NCBI GenBank assembly: GCA_023664325.1
Contig: JAMPFS010000041.1
Location: forward strand, 1 to 25,831
Direction: 5' to 3'
DNA: 25,831 bases
Origin: Clostridium sp.
Lineage (GTDB): Bacteria > Bacillota > Clostridia > Lachnospirales > Lachnospiraceae
Shown piece by piece: positions 1-6,387 of this stretch (position 1 is the stretch's first letter; each line of letters begins with the position of its first letter). The notes below the pieces were generated by a model. The model saw only the letters and a list, made by a program, of their open reading frames with translations. It was not told the origin of the DNA and ran no database searches. The position numbers and the translations under genes are program-made.

Positions 1-66
1 GATAATAGTCTGGTACGAATCAAGGAAGTGTGGATAATTATGCGGAAACTCAAGCTATACACAGTC

Positions 67-95
67 TTGTAAAAAGGGAAAGAGTATGGTAAAAT
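67..95 (+). promoter_or_regulatory. Sigma-A promoter, extended -10
   Basis: TTGTAA at 67-72, a 17-base spacer, then TAAAAT at 90-95 preceded by TGG, which gives an extended -10 (TGGTAAAAT). It lies just upstream of the GGAGG at 108-112 that serves the TTG start at 123, so it probably drives the recombinase-like gene and the XRE gene behind it. The same TGGTAAAAT box occurs before glgP and the phosphoglucomutase gene. Confidence 0.6.
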
Positions 96-122
96 ATAAA
101 AAAATATGGAGGTAAGTGGCAG

Positions 123-1142
123 TTGAGAGATTTACATTATCCACAGTCAGAATATATATCCGACAAAACGAGGCAGTTATGGGAGGAAATGGTGAACAAT
201 TATTGCTTTCAGGACACTGTGATAGAAAAAACGGTCCAGAATTACAGCAGTACGGTAAATATTCTTTGTGACTACCATAAAAAAGATTTTATTTGCATTA
301 CGGAGGAAGAAGCGCAGGAATTTCTGCAATATCTGGATTTGCGTGTGGCAGGAAAGGTGAACGGGGAACGGACGCTTTCTGTTGCGACAGCATTTACCTA
401 TAAAAAGAATCTCCGAAGTGTTGGAAACTATTTTGAGCAGTTGTTGGAGGGATATCGGAATCCATTTAAGAAGGGGATTGTGAAGACGGCACAAATTAAG
501 GAGCACGAATGGGAAAACAGGAGTGCCGTGCGCAGGGAACAGGTCAGGAAAGAAGATGTCGGGCAATTGCTGATATCCGTAAAAGACCACGAGGCTCCCC
601 AATACTATTTTATTCTCTGTATGTTGGTGTTTTTAGGTGTCGCATCTTATGATATCTGTACAATGAAAACAAAACAAATTGAATATAAAGAGGGGCAGCT
701 TTATCTTCATTTTGTTCGGCGGAAAATGCTTGCAAAGACACGCAATACCGGCCGGACAGAAGAGAGAGCCGAGTTAGGCTATGAAGAATGGGTATATACG
801 CTTCCGGAAAAGATTGACAGAGAATTTAAGGAGTATTGTGATAAATATTTTGTGTGGCTGCCCGATAATCATGGCAGTTTGTTTGCTTTTCCAAGTGAAG
901 GGAGAAAAAAGGGGCTTGCGCCATATGCAGAGGAAGAGTCAAATGAGGAAGCATATGATTATGTGTTTTATAACCGTAATCGTAATCCCGTGAATTTCAA
1001 GACGATTAGTTCCGTCTTAAAAAAACATAAAGAAAAACTGGAAATAGCATATCCGTTGACAACAAAAGAGCTGAGCGGAAGTCTGTATCGCAAACAATAT
1101 GTGGCAGAGATAAAACGAGAGCAGGACGGAGTAGTAAGGTAA
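123..1142 (+). CDS. Tyrosine-recombinase-like protein lacking catalytic residues
   Basis: This 339-residue protein starts at TTG, chosen because GGAGG lies 10 bases upstream and no better start follows. Residues about 30-115 look like the helical SAM-like core-binding domain of phage-type integrases (conserved YSSTVN, then TFxxKxNLRSV-like spacing). Residues about 140-339 resemble the catalytic domain only loosely. Where integrases have the TGLRISE box with its catalytic Arg, this protein reads LGVASYD, so Ala174 stands in the Arg position. The C-terminal region has no HxLRH box and no clear nucleophile Tyr context. I infer a DNA-binding relic or a repurposed regulator rather than an active recombinase. 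No attachment-site repeats are visible. The next gene starts 12 bases after its stop, so the two are probably co-transcribed. The fold assignment is moderate and the function unknown. Confidence 0.6.
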   Translation: MRDLHYPQSEYISDKTRQLWEEMVNNYCFQDTVIEKTVQNYSSTVNILCDYHKKDFICITEEEAQEFLQYLDLRVAGKVNGERTLSVATAFTYKKNLRSVGNYFEQLLEGYRNPFKKGIVKTAQIKEHEWENRSAVRREQVRKEDVGQLLISVKDHEAPQYYFILCMLVFLGVASYDICTMKTKQIEYKEGQLYLHFVRRKMLAKTRNTGRTEERAELGYEEWVYTLPEKIDREFKEYCDKYFVWLPDNHGSLFAFPSEGRKKGLAPYAEEESNEEAYDYVFYNRNRNPVNFKTISSVLKKHKEKLEIAYPLTTKELSGSLYRKQYVAEIKREQDGVVR

Positions 1143-1154
1143 AGGAGAAGAAAA

Positions 1155-1979
1155 ATGATGTTGGGAGAAAAAATACAGCGCTATAGAAAGAGCAATCATA
1201 TGACACAGGAGGATCTGGCAGAATTATTATGTGTATCTCCGCAGAATATCAGCTGTTGGGAGAGAAATCTGTATTCACCTTCCACAGATAAGCTGGATAG
1301 CATTGCAAAGGTTCTTCATGTCACGGTCGGACAGCTTATGGATCAGGACAGTGCTGACAAATCCCAATGGGAACTGCGGGATCAGATGTTTTCGGTAGAC
1401 AATTTATATGAGCATACCCGCAGCCACATTGTCGGATATCATTTAGAACAGAGCAAGCGCGCCCTTCCCTTAATGATGCGCCTGCATGATCAGCAAATGC
1501 GGTACGGCAATGTTCCATATGTCACGCATCCGCTTATGATGGCATTGCATGCATTTGCCCTGGCGATAACCGAAGATGAGGTGATTGCTTCCATTTTGCT
1601 CCACGGGGTATGGAAAAATTGTGGAATTAAACCGGAGGATTTGGGCATTTCCCTGAATAGCAGAGTGCTCAATACGCTGTGTGTGCTTCATCGTGACACA
1701 GGGACCGACGAGAGGGAGGCAAAACGAAAGTTTTATGACAGGCTTGCAGAAAATCCAGATGCGGCAATTGTCAAGCTGATCGACCAGTGCAATAAAATTT
1801 CTACGATTGCCATCGGACTGCCGAAAGAAAAAGTCGGTGCTTACATTGAAGATATCGAGACTTATACGCTGACACTGCTCAATACGGTAGAGAAAATGTA
1901 TTTGGATTATCATGCCCCTGTATTTGCATTAAAATACCAAATCCTTAGTATGATTGAAAGTTTGAAGCGGACACTCTGA
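1155..1979 (+). CDS. XRE-family HTH protein fused to RelA/SpoT-like HD hydrolase domain
   Basis: The protein has 274 residues and a good AAAGGAG site upstream of its ATG. Residues about 4-60 are a Cro/C1-type helix-turn-helix (IQRYRKSNHMTQEDLAELL, then SPQNISCWERN). Residues about 90-260 resemble the (p)ppGpp hydrolase domain of RelA/SpoT and small alarmone hydrolases: YVTHPLMMA contains His125, SILLHGVW carries the HD position, and KLIDQCNKIST resembles the KLADRLHN motif and carries Asp210. Three of the four metal ligands seem present (His125, His150, Asp210), but the Asp of the HD pair is Gly151, so hydrolase activity is doubtful. It may sense an alarmone or nucleotide and control transcription. 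It forms a two-gene unit with the recombinase-like gene upstream. The HTH is certain; the hydrolase-like fold is likely; ligand and activity are inference. Confidence 0.75.
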   Translation: MMLGEKIQRYRKSNHMTQEDLAELLCVSPQNISCWERNLYSPSTDKLDSIAKVLHVTVGQLMDQDSADKSQWELRDQMFSVDNLYEHTRSHIVGYHLEQSKRALPLMMRLHDQQMRYGNVPYVTHPLMMALHAFALAITEDEVIASILLHGVWKNCGIKPEDLGISLNSRVLNTLCVLHRDTGTDEREAKRKFYDRLAENPDAAIVKLIDQCNKISTIAIGLPKEKVGAYIEDIETYTLTLLNTVEKMYLDYHAPVFALKYQILSMIESLKRTL

Positions 1980-2259
1980 AGGGCAAAGCGCATATGGCGC
2001 AAAGTCACTGTACCGTCACGCATCAAGTGCAGCTTGATGTCCGGGTAAAAAATACAATTTCTGCTTTGTGGTGTGCAATGCAGGGATTTGCTATGATATA
2101 CTAGTCACACTTAATATTTGCCGCAGGCAAATGTTTAGTGTAACTGCATATACCGCAGCGAATAATTGGAAACGGCAATCAATTTCGTTTGCGAGTATAA
2201 TTGCACGGCACTGCTTATGGCAGAACGGAAAGATCAGGAGAGGATATGGAGGTACGATT
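1980..2259 (+). promoter_or_regulatory. Intergenic region and long leader of the secreted protein gene
   Basis: This 280-base region holds no convincing gene. Near its start, 2021-2039 forms a short hairpin (CATCAAG, 5-base loop, CTTGATG) without a T-run. An extended -10 (TGATATACT, 2094-2102) follows, with no good -35. Right after the expected transcription start comes a long imperfect hairpin at 2104-2144. The last 65 bases resemble the leader of the second small lipoprotein gene. An in-frame reading from a GTG at 2068 exists but has no ribosome binding site and does not look like protein, so I place the start at 2260. Confidence 0.5.
2104..2144 (+). other. Imperfect 19-bp hairpin at predicted 5' end of leader
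   Basis: Arms 2104-2122 and 2126-2144 pair over 19 positions with two mismatches and one G-U, around a GCA triloop. The hairpin begins just after the extended -10 at 2097-2102, so it would sit at or near the 5' end of the mRNA. There is no T-run, so it is not a typical terminator. A 5' stabilising stem or a protein-binding operator are both possible. Confidence 0.5.
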
Positions 2260-2262
2260 ATG
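2197..2262 (+). repeat. Leader segment, copy A of a duplicated leader
   Basis: The stretch ending at the ATG of the 2260 gene shares ATAATTGC, GCTTATGGCAGAAC and an ATATGGAGGTA ribosome-binding segment, in the same order, with 3682-3748 in front of the second small lipoprotein. It contains a small CTGC/GCAG hairpin. The similarity ends at the start codons; the proteins behind are unrelated. Confidence 0.55.
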
Positions 2263-3258
2263 GTTAAACGGCTGATAAAAGCGAAAGGGGTTATATGTAT
2301 TTCTTTTATAGTAATGGCATTGGCTTTGGTGTCCGTTCATGCAGCAGCGGCAGGCATGGCGGAGGATTGGAGGGTTCCGGCAAGAGCGGCAAGGAGCGGA
2401 AACTATCTATTCTATTCCGCAGGAATGGACAACCGGGGAACCCTGGTTCGTTACAATCTGAAGACAGGAAAGAAAAAGGTGCTGTGTAACGGTGGCTGCC
2501 GGAGCATATCGGTCAAAGGAAAGTATGTTTATTTTTCGCTGGATGCGAAGAAGGGGGACAACTCTGAGATTACAAAATATGGAGTTTACCGTATCCGTAA
2601 AAACGGTGGAAAGAGAAAGAAACTGGCAAATGGCAGAAATCCGGTTATCATAGGAAACAAGATATATTATCTGGGTGTAAAAGGAACCGGCGGGCAATCT
2701 GTATGTGGCATTTACCGGATGAATTTGGATGGTTCAAAAAAGGAATGCCTGCTGGCAAGTGACAAACTGCACAATGGTGATATGCTAATTGCCGGGGAAA
2801 ATAAACTGCTGTTTAGCGAATATGAGATTGTTAGTGAATATGGATATAGAAATAATTGGAAATGCCTGAATTTAACAGATGGCAGTATTTCATCCTATGA
2901 AAAGGGAACAGGCAGCGTGTATGCCAATACAGACTGTGCATGGTATGTACGGGATTTAGAGTTACTGGTAGGGAACATAAAAGTAGGAAACGGCAAAAAA
3001 GGATATGCATACAAATATGCAGGAAAAAATCTGTACCGTATCAACGAAAAAAAGAAGAAAGGCAAAAAGAAAAAAATTGCCGTTTTTTCCAAAGGACAAA
3101 TTGAATATGTGGCAGATTTAGACGGATATATTTTTGTAATGGTCTATAAAAGCGACAAGCAATATGTAAATGCAATGCACGTCTATGTGATGAAAGCAAA
3201 TGGAAAACAAAAACGGCACCTGGGCAAATTCGTTCCGGCAGGGGGAACATGGGAATAG
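2260..3258 (+). CDS. Secreted protein, beta-propeller-like (DUF5050-like)
   Basis: The 332-residue product starts at the ATG at 2260, which has GGAGG eight bases upstream; a longer in-frame reading from 2068 lacks a ribosome binding site and would place about 64 residues before a perfect signal peptide. Residues 1-32 are a signal peptide (basic start, hydrophobic core, ending near HAAAAG). The rest has repeated units of the type YVYFS, NKIYYLG, GIYRMNLDGS and LYRINEKKK, typical of beta-propeller proteins annotated DUF5050 in Clostridia. A very Lys-rich stretch (about residues 260-275) is notable. It is probably exported and either bound to the wall or released. The binding partner is unknown. 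Two small lipoproteins follow on the same strand. Confidence 0.7.
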   Translation: MVKRLIKAKGVICISFIVMALALVSVHAAAAGMAEDWRVPARAARSGNYLFYSAGMDNRGTLVRYNLKTGKKKVLCNGGCRSISVKGKYVYFSLDAKKGDNSEITKYGVYRIRKNGGKRKKLANGRNPVIIGNKIYYLGVKGTGGQSVCGIYRMNLDGSKKECLLASDKLHNGDMLIAGENKLLFSEYEIVSEYGYRNNWKCLNLTDGSISSYEKGTGSVYANTDCAWYVRDLELLVGNIKVGNGKKGYAYKYAGKNLYRINEKKKKGKKKKIAVFSKGQIEYVADLDGYIFVMVYKSDKQYVNAMHVYVMKANGKQKRHLGKFVPAGGTWE

Positions 3259-3322
3259 CGTTATTTTTACAGGGCAGATGATTTGGATATTGTTGAAAAT
3301 AGAAGTTTTGGAGGTATGTATA

Positions 3323-3676
3323 ATGAAAATCAGAAGAAAGTTAGTGCAGGTAGTATCTTTATTAACGGTTATGGTGTTTTGTTGTTTTGGGTGTTCCGGA
3401 GGTGGAAATAGGATAGAAGCTGGAACGTATTATGGAAGTTCGGGGGCATCCTCATTTGTGTTTAATAAAGATGGTACATGTACCTATGAGGAAAATGATT
3501 ATGGAACATATGTGTATGATGGCACTTGGTCAAAAACGGATGAAAAAAATGTTTATGAGATTGTCCTAGAAGGTGCAGACGCTACATTATATGGAACGGT
3601 TTCGGATTCAGGAGAAATTGTTGTTACGGCAAATACTTCAGCATGGAGTAATGAAACATTTTCTAAAAAAGATTAG
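3323..3676 (+). CDS. Small lipoprotein, paralogue 1
   Basis: The protein has 117 residues; the ATG at 3323 has GGAGG eight bases upstream. Residues 1-23 form a lipoprotein signal peptide ending in a CCFGC lipobox followed by a Ser-Gly-Gly linker. The mature part is one small beta-rich domain with the pattern GTYYGSS, SSFVFNKDGTCTYE, TWSKTDEKNVYEI, ATLYGTVSDSGEIV and NETFSKKD. The next gene encodes a clear paralogue with the same blocks in the same order. The pattern suits a compact lipocalin-like barrel such as those of extracellular lipid- or peptide-binding lipoproteins, but I do not recognise a named family. It is anchored to the outer face of the membrane. Function unknown. Confidence 0.75.
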   Translation: MKIRRKLVQVVSLLTVMVFCCFGCSGGGNRIEAGTYYGSSGASSFVFNKDGTCTYEENDYGTYVYDGTWSKTDEKNVYEIVLEGADATLYGTVSDSGEIVVTANTSAWSNETFSKKD

Positions 3677-3681
3677 TTGTG

Positions 3682-3748
3682 ATAATTGCGCAGTGATGCT
3701 TATGGCAGAACAGAATGATAGGGAGAGAATATGGAGGTATGTATAATG
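3682..3748 (+). repeat. Leader segment, copy B of a duplicated leader
   Basis: The region between the two small lipoprotein genes matches 2197-2262 in order and content: ATAATTGC, then TGCTTATGGCAGAAC, a purine-rich stretch, and ATATGGAGGTA before the ATG. The segment immediately around the ribosome binding site (GGAGGTATGTATAATGAAAA) is also identical to that of the first small lipoprotein. Confidence 0.55.
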
Positions 3749-4129
3749 AAAATTAAGAAAAAATCAGTAGTGCTGGCAGCGTTATTTACGATTATGGCAT
3801 TCTGTTGCTTGGGGTGTTCTGGGGGTGCGAATGAAATAGTGGGAACATATTCAGGCACTACTGGACAGACAAAAGGCACTCGTAGTTCTACGTTTGTTTT
3901 TGAGAGTGATGGCACATGTAGTTATGAATATGTACATGCTGTTTCTGGTGAGGGGGGAATTACAGAAACATATACAGGCGTCTGGGATAAATCAGAAGAC
4001 AATGATGAGTATGAGATTATGGTTAATGAGCTGGGGTCAACATTATACGGAAAAATTCTTGATTCAGGAGATATTATTATTTCTTCAGATGGTAACGGAT
4101 GGTCAACAGAAACATTTTCAAAAGAATAG
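3746..4129 (+). CDS. Small lipoprotein, paralogue 2
   Basis: The protein has 127 residues, starting at the ATG behind GGAGG at 3733-3737. The signal peptide ends in CCLGC, a better lipobox than that of its upstream paralogue, followed by SGGANE. The mature domain repeats the blocks of the preceding protein: GTYSGTTG, STFVFESDGTCSYE, TGVWDKSEDNDEYEI, STLYGKILDSGDIII and TETFSKE. An insertion near residue 60-75 (VSGEGGITE) makes it longer. The two genes arose by tandem duplication. A membrane protein gene starts 12 bases after its stop and is probably in the same operon. Surface-exposed on the membrane; function unknown. Confidence 0.75.
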   Translation: MKIKKKSVVLAALFTIMAFCCLGCSGGANEIVGTYSGTTGQTKGTRSSTFVFESDGTCSYEYVHAVSGEGGITETYTGVWDKSEDNDEYEIMVNELGSTLYGKILDSGDIIISSDGNGWSTETFSKE

Positions 4130-4141
4130 GGGGTGGTAAAA

Positions 4142-4474
4142 ATGGTAACTTGGCTGGCAAGCGCTTTTATTCAAACCTGTATTATAGTGGGAGAATTTTT
4201 GTTCTATATAGGCATGATCCTCTTAAGGCCACTTATGTGGTTCCTGGTTAAAACAAAGCTGATTTTTCCAATTGCATATTTTATTGCATACAGCCTGATT
4301 GATGCGCACAATCCACTGGGACTGGCTGGATTTCTGCATGCAGGAATCGGCGGGGTTACCGTGGGGGATGTTGGGTTTGTCGTTGTGATTTTTTTCTCGG
4401 CGGCAGCTTTATTGAAAGAGATTATTCAGGCGTTTAAACCCGATTTTACATGGTCGGGATTGTTCGGGAAATAA
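4142..4474 (+). CDS. Small integral membrane protein, unknown
   Basis: The protein has 110 residues. I chose the ATG at 4142 because the AGGGGGTGG at 4128-4136 sits at normal distance; an in-frame GTG at 4133 falls inside that site. Three hydrophobic stretches (about residues 8-30, 32-56 and 72-96) predict membrane segments, with a short Gly/Ala-rich loop (GLAGFLHAGIGG) between the second and third, and a short charged tail. It follows the second small lipoprotein by 12 bases, which suggests co-expression and perhaps a physical partnership at the membrane. I do not recognise a family. Confidence 0.6.
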   Translation: MVTWLASAFIQTCIIVGEFLFYIGMILLRPLMWFLVKTKLIFPIAYFIAYSLIDAHNPLGLAGFLHAGIGGVTVGDVGFVVVIFFSAAALLKEIIQAFKPDFTWSGLFGK

Positions 4475-4498
4475 CCATATTGTTCCACCAAATAAAGG

Positions 4499-4527
4499 TT
4501 GCGCCACCTGATGAATGAGGTTATAAT
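4499..4527 (+). promoter_or_regulatory. Sigma-A promoter of the amidase gene
   Basis: TTGCGC at 4499-4504, a 17-base spacer and a perfect TATAAT at 4522-4527. Transcription would start near 4534, only about 8 bases before the ATG at 4542. This argues that translation starts at the downstream TTG at 4581, which has its own ribosome binding site. Confidence 0.7.
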
Positions 4528-4580
4528 AAATAAGGTTTACTATGAAAAGATACGGAATGAAAAGAATAGGAGAGAATAGT

Positions 4581-6263
4581 TTGAAAAAAGTGAAAAAGAT
4601 AACCTCATGGATTTTGGTCGGTGCAATGCTCTGTGGCTGTATGCTGCCGGCGACAGCGGTAAATGCCACAGAAAATACATCACAGACGGAGAGCGGAACC
4701 ACACAGGAACAGACAACCGAAGCACAGACAACGCAGGAGCAGACAACTGAAGTACAGACAACCGAAACGCAGACCACAGAAGATCAAACAGCCACGACAG
4801 AGGAGGGAACAACAGAGGAAAATACGCCACAGATTGATCTGGACAAGTTTGTGGTATCTGAATTGTCTCCTGCCACGTCAAGAGTAATCGTTTTGGATCC
4901 GGGTCATTGTAAAAAACATACAGGTGCCAGTGCCAATGGTTTAAGGGAGGAAGTAGTAGTTTGGGATATTGCAAAATCCTGCAGGGATGCATTGGATGAG
5001 TATGGGGATGTCACGGTTTATATGACAAGAGACAGTAAGTCATGCTGTGAGGCGCTTAAATTAGGAGACTGTCTTTCTTCCCGCAATAATTATGCCAAAC
5101 AGCTGGATGCAGATTTTTTGGTAAGTATGCATATCAATGCTGGCAGTTCCTCCGGCGCAAATGTTTTAGCTGCATACAAGTCCGGGTATCATGATTCGAT
5201 CCGCAAGCAGACACAGGCTTTTGGAAAGGTAGCTTTGGCTAAATTAAAGAAAATCGGAATTAAGGACAGAGGATTTTTGCTGCGCAAATCAGGAACAGGC
5301 AATCGTTATCCCAATGGAAAGTTAGCAGATTATTATTCGATTGTCAGACGGGGCGTAGTACAGAATATTCCAAGCGTGATTATTGAGCATGGGTATGTGA
5401 CAAGCGCATCGGACTGTAATAAATTTTTCAAGACAACGGCAAAGCGCAAAAAGGTCGGAAAAGCAGATGCAGATGCCATTATTTCTTATTATAGTCTGAA
5501 CAAGAAGGTAATAAAAGGAAAATTTTCCAAAGAGAATCAGCAGACTTCTTATGTTACATCAGCAGGCAAAAAGGTAATCGGCTGGGTGAAGGATAGCGGC
5601 TGCTGGTATTATTTTGATGAAAACGGTAATATGAAAACCGGTTTCCTGGAGATTGGAGAAGATACCTTTTATTTGAATCCCAAAACGGGACAAATGACCG
5701 TGGGCTGGTTTAAATTAAACGGTTCTTATTACCTTGCAAAAGGAAATGGCGCGCTGGTTAAAAATGAGATGTATGAGGATGGAATCCATAAGTATTTATT
5801 CTATCCGTCCGGCAAGCAGATGAAAAAAGGACGGCGCACATTAGAAGGAAACAATTATTATGTGAATAACAAACGGTATGTTGTGACAGGTACAGTGAAG
5901 ATTCAGGGCAAATATTATCTCTTTGATTCCGAGACCGGCAGACAGTTTTATGGATATCAGAGCCAGAATGGTAAATATTACTATCTGGATACGGAAACCG
6001 GGGTTATGGCACGAAATCAGATTGTACAGATTGACGGTAAAAAATATTATTTTGCTTCCAATGGAGTGAGAAAGACAGGACTTGTCAAATATAAAGGAAG
6101 TAAATACTATTTTAGCAAATCTACCGGAGCCATGTTAAAAGGATGGAGAAAAATAAACGGAAAATATTATTATTTTAGTAAATCTACCGGAAAAATGCAA
6201 AAGAGTAAATGGATTGGCAAGTATTATGTGAATTCAAAAGGTATCCGCACGAAAAAGAAATAG
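4581..6263 (+). CDS. Secreted N-acetylmuramoyl-L-alanine amidase with wall-binding repeats
   Basis: The TTG start at 4581 has AGGAGAG at normal spacing and gives a 560-residue protein with a standard signal peptide (KKVKKITSWILVGAM...VNA). An in-frame ATG at 4542 would add 13 residues but lies almost on the predicted transcription start. After the signal comes a Thr/Gln/Glu-rich linker built from repeated TTE and QTT units (about residues 30-85). An Amidase_3 zinc domain follows (about 100-305) with all expected residues: His109 in LDPGH, Glu124 in REEVVV, His184 in MHINA and Glu269 in IIEHGY. The C-terminal half (about 325-560) consists of choline-binding-type CW repeats (GWVKDSGCWYYFDENGNMKTG and similar). 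It should cut the amide bond between MurNAc and the stem peptide while bound to wall glycans. The catalytic assignment is firm; the repeat ligand is not known. Confidence 0.88.
   Translation: MKKVKKITSWILVGAMLCGCMLPATAVNATENTSQTESGTTQEQTTEAQTTQEQTTEVQTTETQTTEDQTATTEEGTTEENTPQIDLDKFVVSELSPATSRVIVLDPGHCKKHTGASANGLREEVVVWDIAKSCRDALDEYGDVTVYMTRDSKSCCEALKLGDCLSSRNNYAKQLDADFLVSMHINAGSSSGANVLAAYKSGYHDSIRKQTQAFGKVALAKLKKIGIKDRGFLLRKSGTGNRYPNGKLADYYSIVRRGVVQNIPSVIIEHGYVTSASDCNKFFKTTAKRKKVGKADADAIISYYSLNKKVIKGKFSKENQQTSYVTSAGKKVIGWVKDSGCWYYFDENGNMKTGFLEIGEDTFYLNPKTGQMTVGWFKLNGSYYLAKGNGALVKNEMYEDGIHKYLFYPSGKQMKKGRRTLEGNNYYVNNKRYVVTGTVKIQGKYYLFDSETGRQFYGYQSQNGKYYYLDTETGVMARNQIVQIDGKKYYFASNGVRKTGLVKYKGSKYYFSKSTGAMLKGWRKINGKYYYFSKSTGKMQKSKWIGKYYVNSKGIRTKKK
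4675..4825 (+). repeat. Low-complexity Thr/Gln/Glu-rich coding repeat
   Basis: Within the amidase gene, imperfect tandem units reading roughly CAGACAACCGAA or CAGACAACGCAG encode QTTE/QTTQ. This is an extended, probably flexible linker between signal peptide and catalytic domain. Such repeats often change in length between strains by slippage. Confidence 0.7.
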
Positions 6264-6272
6264 ACTTAGGTC

Positions 6273-6301
6273 TTGTGGAAATTGTTTATTTTTGGTAAAA
6301 T
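6273..6301 (+). promoter_or_regulatory. Sigma-A promoter of glgP, extended -10
   Basis: TTGTGG at 6273-6278, a 17-base spacer, TAAAAT at 6296-6301 preceded by TGG. A TATAAT at 6326-6331 without a -35 is an alternative. The leader then has a 6-bp hairpin (6347-6352 with 6361-6366) just before the AAGGAGG ribosome binding site at 6373-6379. Confidence 0.55.
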
Positions 6302-6387
6302 AAAAAACGAGTGTGAGCTAAAATATATAATAATCTAAAAGAGCAAAGAGTGGTGAATAACACTCTGAGTACAAGGAGGAGAAAAAC

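Noticed and set aside
123..1142. Integrative element with att sites around the recombinase-like gene
   Set aside because: No tRNA gene, flanking direct repeats or mobile-element genes are visible, and the recombinase lacks catalytic residues.
2068..2259. 64-residue N-terminal extension of the secreted beta-propeller-like protein
   Set aside because: No ribosome binding site at the GTG, and it would precede a complete signal peptide that has its own GGAGG.
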